Of a stretch of 64,000 bases of DNA, positions 1 to 10,570 are shown piece after piece (the stretch's first letter is position 1; every line of letters begins with the position of its first letter). The stretch is taken from positions 248,001 through 312,000 of the forward strand of contig OZ025790.1 in NCBI GenBank assembly GCA_964019425.1. The letters are read 5' to 3'. The position numbers were made by a program, and so were the translations under genes. The notes under the pieces were generated by a model that had not been told where the DNA came from, made no database searches, and saw nothing but the letters and a program-made list of their open reading frames with translations. The stretch is from Flectonema sp. DT1601. Taxonomy: Eukaryota > Euglenozoa > Diplonemea > Diplonemida > Diplonemidae.

Positions 1-369
1 ATTTTCAGATATGATCAAATAATTTTTTTTTCTTTTTTTTCCGCAAGCAAAATAAAAGAGCAAAAAAAAGCACTGAAAAGGAAAAGAAAAAAACGATAAC
101 AACAAACGTAAGGCATTTCATAGGTTTATTTAAACTCGTTTGAAAGAAGAACAAAAAACTGATAGGTAACACAGTGACAATTTTTGTAGAACCGCGTCCA
201 CACAGTAAGCTGCAGTTTAAATATTCACCACCAAAAAATACCGTTATTGTTTTGTTTTATTTTGTGAATAGCAGGGAACACACAGTATTTGTAACACACT
301 TCTACTAAAAGATTAGAATGATATCACATGGTGAACTCTACACAACAACGAAACAGTAGCAACGTAACA

Positions 370-470
370 CTCAATCTTGTTAGGATTGTTGTGTCATCGT
401 CAGCTTTCCATCACATTGTCTGATTGTAGGCAGAAGTTACTGATGTAGAGACCATGACTAACGACCATCT
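370..470 (+). repeat. Dispersed repeat E, copy 1
   Basis: Related to 43385-43480 through TGTGTCATCGTCAGCTTTCC, TCACATTGT and GAAGTTACTGATG. Moderately diverged. Confidence 0.5.
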
Positions 471-560
471 GTCAATATAAAAAAAATTTTTTTTCTTCAC
501 ATGTGAATAGCAAAACACAGAATTTCACCCACGCAACACAAATTATATTTAAAAAAAAAA

Positions 561-595
<35 letters not shown>

Positions 596-721
596 CACCA
601 TGATGAAAATAATACATGCGAGAAAGATATTAATACAATAAGAGGGAGAATAAATGACTAACTTGATGATACTCTCTTTGAGCTGCATCATGAAAGGTAA
701 AGAATGAAAATATTTTATTTT

Positions 722-862
722 ACTTATTTATTTTACGAAGCCAAGGAATCCAGCTCAACAGAGGGGTAACAGCAATATCGCTACCAGCCAACCACGAGAC
801 TCTCACAGACGATAAGAGACGTAGAACAACCTGAAACGTACAACCACCGCCTGCGCGAGCAG
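722..862 (-). repeat. Dispersed repeat A, copy 1
   Basis: Shares with 2424-2560 and 3685-3842 the phrases ACGAAGCC, GGTAACAGCAATATCGCTAC, ACAGACGATAAGAGACGTAG and AACCTGAAAC. On the minus strand each copy ends GGCTTCGTAAATAAAT, like a short retroposon tail. Confidence 0.7.
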
Positions 863-1380
863 ACAGTGTTAGAGACGGCTGATAGTTAGAATATGAGTTT
901 ATTATAAAAAAGTGCACTAAAATAAAATATAAAAAAGAAAAGTTATAAAAACACATTGTTCTGCTGTTCCATAGTGATAGTTAGTATCATTAATTTTAGA
1001 ACAGAAAAAGTGAGAATAAGAAAAGTAGAGATTAGTAAAAGAAAAGTATTCATTTCTGCAGTTTCCTAACATCAAAGGGTAATAGAATATGTAGTTTCAG
1101 GAGCCTTAATCTTATACTACTTGTCCCTTTTTAGTCCTTCATCAGTAAGTTCTAAGGGACTTCATTCTATGTTGAAGTTGCTATCGTTCAAAGATGAATG
1201 CTGTTCTATAATGATAGTTAGTCAGTTATATAATCCAACGTTACTGTATATTATGAGTGCTAGGCTGATGACGCATAATTTTCTAAATAAGACGAAAAGG
1301 TGTTCTAAACGAAATAACATTGTAACCCAGAGAATAGTAATTCTGAACACAGCGAAATAGAAAAAAAATATCTGGACATA

Positions 1381-1440
1381 AAATAACGTCTCTTAGTCAG
1401 AATAAGTTTCTTCTCCGACTTTTTCGGTGAAAAAAAAATA
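1381..1440 (+). repeat. Dispersed repeat B, 3' partial copy
   Basis: Matches the end of the family: AAATAACG, GTTTCTTCTCCGACTTTTTC and GGTGAAAAAA. Confidence 0.6.
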
Positions 1441-2423
1441 AAAAAATAAAAAAAATAAAATGGAAAGGCAACAAAAGTGATTTTGCTGATGTCTCCCCAT
1501 GTTGATAATTATGTACGAGAAAAAAAAAAAACGAAATGAGTCCATCTGCTGAGACATCCTATTTTCATGCATACTACGAACAGTTAGACAGCAGTCAATG
1601 TTGTTGTTGTTGTTGTTGTTGTTTTTTTTTTTTTTTCCCCTTCCAGTTAAAGAGGTTTCTAACTCAGAAAAATCATCACAAAACATATTTCACAGAAAAA
1701 AGTGATTAAAAAAAAAAAAAAACCCACTAAAAAAAATGGCTTAAAAAACAGAGATTTTAGTCTCACCCCTATTTCAATTATCAAATTGACAAGTGATCGT
1801 ACTATCAACTTTGTTAGTATTAAAACGATCATCAGTCAATTAATAAAAAAAACAACAACAAAAAATTTCAATCAAATGCGTTTGTAGCTGAGTTAGTTAA
1901 TAAGAGGATGGTCTCTCTTTTTCTCTTTTAGAGGGATAAACGATGATGTTGACACCTAACATCCGATAAATACATCAGCGATGCCAATACTCGCACGATT
2001 GAGGAAGAAGAAAGGGGAGCGGGTCATTCGACGCCGCGAAAACCGCATTCGCAGTCTGTAAAGGCAATTTGGACTGTTCAGCTTTGCCGTAAAACTGATT
2101 CGCCTCATTGACTCGGTACACAACAAATAATTTCCCTCGGATATAAAAAAAAGGATCCAAAAAAAAAAAAAAAAAAGCAGCGTTTCCATGGCATTCACCA
2201 AAAGAACTAAAAGTGAAGGAAAATGTAGTAAATCATAAAAAAGAAATGGAAGTAAACAAATAGTAGCTTCAGAACATTGTCTCCACTACACAAGGGTAGT
2301 ATCAGTTACCCAACATAAACAAACAAACCAAACAGAAATAAAATAATTATGCGTGTCTTTGTGTATGTTTACTAAATTTCAAAAAAAAAAAAAAAAGCAT
2401 CAAGTGTATCCAATATTTTCATT

Positions 2424-2560
2424 TATTACGAAGCCTAGGAGCCAAAAAAGTCAACAGGGGGGTAACAGCAATATCGCTACCAGCGTGGGATTCACAGACG
2501 ATAAGAGACGTAGAATAACCTGAAACAAATGACCTACCTAAACCTACCACCCGCAATATT
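2424..2560 (-). repeat. Dispersed repeat A, copy 2
   Basis: Same order of phrases as copy 1; lacks the CCAACCACGAGACTC segment. Shares the downstream phrase AATGACCTACCTAAACC with copy 3. Confidence 0.7.
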
Positions 2561-2696
2561 TGGATTTTTCTTTTTTTTAAAGAACGAAAAAGAAAAAAAA
2601 AGCAGTGAAAACAAAACGAACAAGAAACAAAAAAAAAAAAAAAAAAAAGGCCCTTCTGAGGGAAAAGTTTTCTTCCCAAACACATGCTTTGCAGAA

Positions 2697-2821
2697 AAGA
2701 AGAAACCACTCAGATAACAGCCTTATATTTTGTTGATCGCAAACGGTAATACTGAGCGCGCACAGGGGAAGTAAACATACTCCTCCGAATAGTTTCCGAC
2801 ATCGTCGGTGCAAAAAAAGAG
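2697..2821 (+). repeat. Dispersed repeat B, copy at 2.7 kb
   Basis: Runs from AAACCACTCAGATAACAGCC to the hairpin CCGACATCGTCGG followed by an A run. Confidence 0.7.
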
Positions 2822-3684
2822 GGGGGGAAAGAAAATGACAGCATTAATTTTCAGCCGTTCCATCTTCAAGTGTGTGTGGATGGCTGGATTAGCTTTTTGT
2901 TCAGAAATATTTAAAAAAAGATCTCTCATGTTAGTATCTTTTTTATGTAGTAATCAGTGAGGGAGAGAGAGGGAGGATCGATACCTTCTTTGTAAGGGGT
3001 AAACAATAGGGAAAAACCATTCCAATCATCCGTTTGTTGTTATGGTAGAAAAAAAAGGTGAACTTGCCATTTTGGGAGGGAGGTCCGAAGATGCACCATT
3101 CACGGTTTGTTAAAACCGTACCGATTTGCCACAGTAAACCTATCCTCCTCCTGAAAGTGCTACCATATTCCTGTTCAGGTTCAGGTATCTGCAGTCGTCT
3201 GAGAATTTCTATCGGCATTCTTCATCCTCGCCACGGCTCCTTTTCAAAAGGACAGGAAAAGCATGGCGGGTCAGTTTCAAGATGTGGAGTTAATGACCCC
3301 TGGTGGTATGAAAGAGCAAAGGACTAACTCTCTTGCATGTCTGCAACACAGTTGTATTGCACTCTCAGGCTGCGACTTCTCCGAAGACCAAAGGAAAGGC
3401 CTGCTCATGAAGTCTTCCCTGAAACAGGCAGCAAGAAGAGTAATCCGGATCTCAGAGATGCGCATATTCGCACATACTCTGCACCTCCCAAATGACAATT
3501 TTTTCAAAAAAAAGAAAAAAGAAAATAATCCTTTTAATTTCTAATTAATGAGCACTCCATCTTATAACAGTCACTGGGAAAGTTACTAAAAGAGAACTTT
3601 GAAAAAACTCAATCAGTAAAAGTGACTTGTGCTCTTGAGTCATCTTAGAAATACAAAGTTACAATATGAGGTTTTTGTTATAAA

Positions 3685-3842
3685 TATTTATTTATTTACG
3701 AAGCCTAGGAAGCCAAAAGTCAGGGAAAGCTCAACAGGGTAACAGTTAGATTGCTACCAGCCAACCATGAGACTCTCACAGACGATAAGAGATACAGAAT
3801 AACCTGAAACAAATGACCTACCTAAACCCACCGCCCCGCATA
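3685..3842 (-). repeat. Dispersed repeat A, copy 3
   Basis: Longest of the three copies; includes both the AACCATGAGACTCTCACAG and the AATGACCTACCTAAACC segments that the other two keep singly. Confidence 0.7.
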
Positions 3843-6134
3843 GAGACGAATAGTGCAACTAAAACAAAACACACACACAATAAAATACGTAGTTTCAGGA
3901 GCCTTATGATTTTTTTTTTTTTTTTTGAAGTAAAAACCCCCACGGGGGTAACAGCAATTCGGTACAACAGCCGTAGTTATCTTTGAGTTTAATAAAACCA
4001 TAAAAAAAGAGTAAGCAAAGTCCAGAACTGATGACTGCAGGTCGCCCTACAACTTCGAAAACTGAGTTCATACTATCACCACGGAAATCAATACAAAAAC
4101 CCAAACACTAATCAATAGCAACTGACAATTGTAGAATGTTAAAAGTATTTTATGATTTCAAAAAAATTTAAAAAAAAAAATATTATTTTCAGACAAAATG
4201 AATAGATGACCATGAAACCAATTGTTACAAAAGTAGTAGCAACGACGGGCCATTTCTGAAGTCTGAAATACGAGACATGCTCATGTTTCTTTCTTTTTCT
4301 TTTTTTTTTCCCCCTCTTTTCTTTGTTTTCACAACAAGAAAACAAAACAAAGGAAGAGAGGATTCTTTGAAAAAAAAAAAAAGAGGAGGAGGAGATGGGA
4401 CTGGGAATGTGAAATTATGAACAATCTCAAATAGCAGATGAGATAATTCAAGAAAAAAAAGAGAAAAAAAATGAAAAACATTTCCGTGGGTACATTTCAT
4501 TCATTTATCTCCGGAAAGATCTTACACAAATCGGACGGGCGACAAGATTGATTGGTCGCATAGTTTGAGAATAAACTTCTAAAAACACAAAGTATGTATT
4601 GTATCAAAATATTTAAATGAGTTCGAAGGGGAGTAAAGGGATGAAAGCACCCCCATCTAAAGAAAAAAAGAAAAAGCTAAAATATATGAACAGCAAGACT
4701 TAACGTCTTCTTTAAGAATAATCAATATTTTCAACTAACCACGACGTTGACCTCCCAAAAATTTTACACTAACCTCAGTTAGGATATCTTTTTGCTAGCG
4801 ATCAAAATCAGGTTGTTTATTTATTGGTGTTCAAAAGTCTCGGAAAGAGAGAGAAGAAGGGAAAAAAAAGGAAACCGACACGCATTAATAGCGACAAACT
4901 TTATACCCATTCTCAATACTGTAATAAAAAAAAAAAATAGGTTTCGTTTGGCAAAAAGCTAAAAAACCCTTCGCAGTTTTTTTTTTTTTGAATTTTTGGG
5001 GGGAAAAGGAGGAGAAAAAAGAGGAAAAAAAAGAAGAAAAAAAATTGTGAACATTTCTCCGTTACGGTATCGAAAACTCAATAGCAGCACTCGAGATAAC
5101 AACCGCAGTGGACATGAGGAAAACACCCGTAAGTACCAAAGAAAAGAGGTGATTTAATATTATAAAGGAGGAAGTGAAGGAAGTGAAGAATACGTTTGTG
5201 TTGGTTAGTAACAATGATGATCAGTCAACTAAAAAAACAACAACAAAAATTTCGCAACGATTCGTAGGACAACAAACAAATAATGGTTGGGGTTTTCGGA
5301 CTAAAATTAAAAAATCTTTCTTCGGACTATTCCCCCTACCCAGCCCTCTTCAGTGAAGAGAGTTAAGGGGGACACTGCGGTCTCAGGCCTGTCCTACTAA
5401 TCGCGTTTGCCCTTTTCAGCAAAGGGACTACGTCAACCAGGTTTGTTTAATTATCTAACAGATCATTGAGTATCAGTCAGGTAGACGCTCAAATAAAACC
5501 TGGTTGTTGCTCTTCGTCATTTAGGGATTTCTGATGTCTAAGAGGGGATGTATGTTCGATGATGCACCATACTCGCAGATACGACATAACTAAAGGCGAT
5601 GCGCAACTTAGCATAATAAAGTAACTAAGTTTTCGAGAGTAATCCATATACCTAACATCTAAGAGGGGAACATGGAATTATTTTTTTTTTTTTACTTTTT
5701 TTAAGGGAGATTGAATAAAAAGATTATTATGTATAAAATAAAAATAAAAAAACTCTGAACACCGGTCGTTCACAATAAAATAAAGATGTCAAGAGAGGCA
5801 CCGCTTTTTTAATTTGGATAAATTGTTTATCGAATTTGTTTTTAAGGATTTTTTATGTTCCAAATAAGATAACAAAAAAAAACCACCCCCCCGGACTCCT
5901 ATCGAAATCTTTGAAGGAGTCGGGCACATGTAATCTCCAAAGGTGCCAACCAAGACTTGTGAGAAAATATAAACATGACGAACAAGACCAAACAGAAATG
6001 AAACAAAATAAATTCCTAACAATTACGTTGCCAGGTTTTTTTTTTTTTTTTTTTTTTTCCCGAGCAAAAGTAATATTTTAACCTCGCTAACATAACAGAG
6101 CAGGGCTCCAGAAAATTAACGAGGAAAAAGGGGG

Positions 6135-6166
<32 letters not shown>

Positions 6167-8254
6167 AAATTTCATTGTAAATAAAGGGTAATAGAACAGA
6201 TCATCAAAGTCAGGTAAACTATTGTGAAAAAAGTTAAGGGCTGATGAATTTGATTGGCTAAGCAATTCATTGTATATAATTGGATACCTTCTAAACTTGA
6301 TTCCAAGAAATTGTGTCTCTTATATTCACCACTAATTATATACTTTTGTCTTTTGCACTAAAACGTTATTCAAATAGACGTGTGAGCTTGTCTATAAGAA
6401 ACATATTCCGCCAACTTTATTTTTCATTTTTTTTTTTTTTTCATTCTCCATGTTTTTTTTATTTTTTTATTTTATTTTATTTTATTTTTTTTTTTTTTTT
6501 TTTCATTCTCTGTATTTGGTATTCAACGTTACCAAAATAGCAACTTTTTTGGTACAAATACAGATTAAAAAGAAAAAAAAAAAAAAAAAAAGAAGAAAAA
6601 AGAAAAAAAAAATAATGAAAAAACGGAGGAGAAAAGAAAGAAAAAAAAAAAAACGAGAAGAAGAAAAAGGAACAAAAAAGAAATAATAAATAATACAATA
6701 CCTCCCTCCCGACAATTAAGTTGTCGGTTAAAGTTGCTCAATAATTATGAGAATTTATCCATAATAATCCTGCACTAGATATGCTGCAAGAAGAGGGCGC
6801 ATCTGAGATTCATGGCACCGTTTTTTTTTTTATTAAATTTGTATTATCGGTGCCATTTATTTATTCATACGATTGGTAAAACTTAACAGAAAACAAATTG
6901 GGTGGTCTATATAAACTCACGTAAGCTCCATGAGCCAGGCAACAGACTTTGAGAAAACCTTAAAAAGGAGTAGAGAGAGTCACTGTCTATCAGGAACACA
7001 ATAAAAGTGTATCCGATCAGACTTGTGCAACACTCAATGAGGAAAAAGAAAAATTAAAAAACTTTTTCTCCTTTTTCGGGACAAATCACCGGAAAGAGCT
7101 AAAAAAAAAAAAAGATTTGCAAACCGCCCTACTCGAGAAATCAAACAAGGATGGCTCCGTGTAATATATAAATAAGTGTTCTAACGCACAACGCACGCAC
7201 TGTGTGAGTGTAGCTTAGTGCAATTTTGTTTTTGTTTTTGTTTTTTTTAAATCACAATTTGAGGGGGAAAAAAAATGAACAGACAATTCAATCAGAGGAG
7301 GAAAGAGGAGAAAATCAAAGATTTCAGAGCAACCGTTTTTTTTTTCATTTTTAAAAACATCAGAAGAAAAAGAAGAAGAAAAAACGATTGCTCTTTTTGT
7401 TTGCTCACAATCAGATAAAAAAAAAAGAAAAGAAAAGAAAAAAAAAGCACTGCTGGAAACTCGTACAAGGTGCGGCTTCCCAACACTGCGACAAAAAAAA
7501 AAAAAAAAAAAAGTATTCGGCTTTTGTGAAATGTAATTTTTTTTTTTTTTTTTTTTTTTTAAAAAATGGGATAACAATATAGAGGGTGTAATTATGCTTT
7601 TAGAAAAACTACTCTACTCGAGCATTTGCAGTATTTTCGATTTAGATAATGATTAACTCATAAGAAAAAGTTAATTGTTCGTACACCGTTTTTTTTTTTT
7701 TCTTTTTTCTTTCTTTTTTTTTTTGCAGGAAAAACTCGCAGAAATACACGCGGTCTCCCCCCAAAACACAAACTTTATAAATTAAAAAAAAAAAAAAAAA
7801 AAACTAAAAACAATTAAGTTACTTTTTTTTTTGCTGGTCAAGAGATAATAAAACAGAAACAAAAACAAAAAGATGGAAATATCCGTCTTTTTCTTTTTTT
7901 AAAAAGCACAGCGTGAATAATCACACCACCGAGAAGACACACATGCATAGTGACGAAGTGACCCCCCATTTTTGGTAACGTGCATACTTTATAACAACCA
8001 TGTGATATAAGCAGCCGTAGTAAATATAATAGTTGAAAAAAGAATGATTTTTCAACCTAGAAAGGTCGGGAAAAGTTTCCTAACCACGGTAATGAGTTTA
8101 TGTTAATTTTTTTTATTTTAAATTAGAAAAAGAAAAGGCAATAAAGATATCGCTACCAACCGTGTCACTGATGTCTTTGGCAAAACTTATATACAACCAG
8201 GTCCGAGTAAAAAGAGGCTTTTTTTTTTTCTCTCAAAGTAGGACTGGCGAAGGA

Positions 8255-9496
8255 TTATTCTACAGACATGCTTCCATCATTAGGTTTTTTTTTTGAATTC
8301 CTTGACACTCTCTTACGTCTTTGCTGATCATGTAACTGACCCTGGATAGCAGCCCACTGGATAGCATCTAATGCTGAAGTCATTTCGACCTTTACTGCAG
8401 CAGTATGAGAAGCAGGTAAGCATGGTAAATATAAATACGATTGAATATGAACAGCTACGTAGTATGGAACATTAAGACATCCTCTGGAATACACTAATCT
8501 GAGTAACATTTGATCATCAGATATTGTGTTTTTAGCGACACCGAGAGAGTACGAGATAGACTTCTCTCTTGCTAAGTCACGACCGTATCTCACAGAAGAC
8601 ATAGGAACAATTCCAATAGTAAGTGGTTGTGATGGTTTTAAAGGATTACCACCACCAACACTAGTCGACAATGCTGTCAACGTTGCTTCAGGAACTACCG
8701 TACCAGGAGTAATAACTGATATAGTGTTTCCAAGGATTCCCAATGTTAATGAATGTCCTCCCTGCTTTTGAAAACTTTTTGCTTTTCCTCCCAACAAGGA
8801 CATCACGTATCCCAACAACGCTGAAGGACTTTGCTCTTGTTTCGGTTCCGGTTCAGTCGCTTGTGATACTAATTTCTGAGTGTGGTGTTCATCAATAAAC
8901 TTAAACATATCAGCAGCGCTATATGGAAGGACAACAGGATTAGTTTGAGGTGCAGCTGTCGTCGTCAATACTAAATTTGAGGAATTACCTGACGGCTTTA
9001 CTTTGAAAGATGCACACAAATTAGTCGCCGACATGACAGCAGCAAGTGATCCAGGAACCGCTTTACCAGTTGGTGGTTGGATTGGGTGTGGAGCATATAT
9101 GGTGAGAGGGATGTTTTTTAGTGAAGAGAAATCAGATATCAATCTCTTGAGAGCCTGTCTTGACCTTATGCGTTCATCTTGACTGAGATCACTGAGTAGC
9201 ATTATAACTGTGTTCGGTTGCTCCTTTAAGTGGGTTAACCATTTTCCGATTGATTTTTTTATCTCGTCCCAAATCTCAACTTTTTTTCCATTTTTTTGAA
9301 TATATTTTCCACCAATGCAAAGTAATCTTCCAAAGGCGAACGGAACTCCGGATTTTACTATTTCAACGTGGGGGGTGTCGATGCTTCCTTCGACGATTAC
9401 TTTTCCAGTTCCAACCAACTTCTCACGACGGAGCCTATCAATACCATCACCGCTAATATCTAATACGACTGCTCTGAGTGACTGAGACTGACCCAT
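8255..9496 (-). CDS. Unassigned protein with N-myristoylation-type N-terminus
   Basis: This is a 413-residue protein. I chose the start MGQSQSLRAVV because the frame upstream of it runs straight through a T-tract ending in CTTCAG, a good trans-splice acceptor 18 nt before this ATG; residues further upstream would be intronic or leader. Gly2 followed by Ser at position 6 is a classical N-myristoylation context, so membrane or flagellar membrane tethering is a reasonable inference. Residues ~1-140 look like a compact alpha/beta domain with two hydrophobic strands (AVVLDIS and VIMLLSDLS), loosely like a von Willebrand A core, but this is not a firm assignment. The middle (~140-250) is Pro/Gln/Thr-rich. 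The tail is basic and Ser-rich. No intron is apparent. I do not recognise the family. Confidence 0.8.
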   Translation of the reverse strand: MGQSQSLRAVVLDISGDGIDRLRREKLVGTGKVIVEGSIDTPHVEIVKSGVPFAFGRLLCIGGKYIQKNGKKVEIWDEIKKSIGKWLTHLKEQPNTVIMLLSDLSQDERIRSRQALKRLISDFSSLKNIPLTIYAPHPIQPPTGKAVPGSLAAVMSATNLCASFKVKPSGNSSNLVLTTTAAPQTNPVVLPYSAADMFKFIDEHHTQKLVSQATEPEPKQEQSPSALLGYVMSLLGGKAKSFQKQGGHSLTLGILGNTISVITPGTVVPEATLTALSTSVGGGNPLKPSQPLTIGIVPMSSVRYGRDLAREKSISYSLGVAKNTISDDQMLLRLVYSRGCLNVPYYVAVHIQSYLYLPCLPASHTAAVKVEMTSALDAIQWAAIQGQLHDQQRRKRVSRNSKKKPNDGSMSVE

Positions 9497-9514
9497 TAGT
9501 GTGGATTGGGTTAA

Positions 9515-9540
9515 CTGAAGAAATAAAAAAAAAAAAGTTA
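9515..9540 (-). promoter_or_regulatory. Trans-splice acceptor of the myristoylated-type protein gene
   Basis: On the minus strand a run of about 12 T, then ATTTCTTCAG, precedes the chosen start codon by 18 nt. A polypyrimidine tract with the first AG before the ATG is the standard signal for spliced-leader addition in Euglenozoa. It also decides the start codon, because the frame is open upstream. Confidence 0.75.
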
Positions 9541-9943
9541 TAAAACAAAACAATTGCACAACTTTATTTATTTTTCTTTTTTTTTTTTTTTTTTTTTTTT
9601 TTCAATCCTTTTCAACAATGAAAAAGAATACAAAAGAAAAAAAAATTACTTTAAGATACAGGCATACATTTAGTAATACAAAAACACAAATCATCACAAA
9701 AAGGATTCATAAAAAACCAAATTATAATAAAAAGAAAAAACTTTATTAGTAATATTACGAGAGGGAAAAAAAGAAAAGAAAAAAAAACACATTTTTTTTC
9801 CCTCATTTCTAATTAAATAAACGAGTTAAAAAAAAAAAAAAAATTTCCCCTCCACCCGATGATATTGAGAGTAGCTCTAAGAGTTTTTAAAAAAAAAAAA
9901 AAAAAACTCTCAACCGACTGTGAACTATAATTCATATTAGTAT

Positions 9944-10570
9944 TTACATAGTCTCACGAAGACAAGCGTCAACAACACATCTGCGTGTTTCCATACTGAG
10001 AGAAGGGTTAGCGGAACAGGTAACTTCAATGATCGGTGAGGTATCGAAACGTTCTGATAAACCTGATAATCTATTAACGAGAATATTGTCTGCTTTGAAA
10101 ACTAAATCTCCAAACTCACCTTCGATAGTCATATCATGTGTTGATGTTGACTCAGCAATAGCACTACCTCTATATCCTAACTTTATCAATTCATGACGTA
10201 GAAGTAATCCGTGAACAGTCCAAGATCGATCCCCTGTTGTGATTGTTCTCATGCAATTCCACTCACGGTTTAACAGAGCTTCACAGACAACTTCCCAGTT
10301 GGAATGACCAATATCCATTTCAAACCGCTTTCCTGATTGAATCATTATAATGGTAAGAATAGCGTTGTTTACATCAGCAGTCACAAGTGGTGCTGCCAAC
10401 TCAGTTGGACTGCCTGGTTGATATCTCTGTGGCTCAGCACTACCTCCATTTTCATTTCCCTTTCCAAATCCCAACATCCTCCACATTACATACAGACATA
10501 TCAATGCCCATGGCTGAGCAACGCCTATTATACTGAGAGTGCATGTGTAGTCACATAAGTCTAAAGCCAT
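9944..10570 (-). CDS. Unassigned protein with N-terminal membrane segment
   Basis: A 208-residue protein that I do not recognise. Residues ~12-35 form a hydrophobic segment (VAQPWALICLYVMWRMLGF) suited to a signal anchor, followed by a Gly/Asn/Pro-rich linker (~36-58) and a soluble domain of ~150 residues with alternating hydrophobic positions. That domain looks globular rather than coiled and carries no motif I can name. The start is the first ATG after a candidate acceptor CACCAG 18 nt upstream, although the sequence before that AG is A-rich rather than pyrimidine-rich. Codon use and lack of low-complexity runs support a real gene. It lies ~450 nt upstream of the myristoylated-type gene in the same direction. 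Confidence 0.65.
   Translation of the reverse strand: MALDLCDYTCTLSIIGVAQPWALICLYVMWRMLGFGKGNENGGSAEPQRYQPGSPTELAAPLVTADVNNAILTIIMIQSGKRFEMDIGHSNWEVVCEALLNREWNCMRTITTGDRSWTVHGLLLRHELIKLGYRGSAIAESTSTHDMTIEGEFGDLVFKADNILVNRLSGLSERFDTSPIIEVTCSANPSLSMETRRCVVDACLRETM

Larger units (their letters stand above)
1..8254. other. Gene-poor 5' part of window
   Basis: No reading frame here shows convincing protein-like composition; the open frames are mostly poly-Lys, poly-Phe or poly-Asn translations of A/T runs. The interval holds three copies of a ~140-bp dispersed repeat (near 722, 2424 and 3685), a full and a partial copy of a second ~130-bp repeat (2697 and 1381), trinucleotide microsatellites (TAA near 561-591, TTG near 1593-1620) and many A or T homopolymers of 10-30 bases. 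In transcription order it is downstream of all genes. A patch at 3060-3510 is less A/T-rich and open on both strands, but I cannot assign it. Confidence 0.6.

Noticed and set aside
7215-7577. 120-codon minus-strand frame with poly-Phe and poly-Lys
   Set aside because: Created by homopolymers; composition unlike the supported genes.
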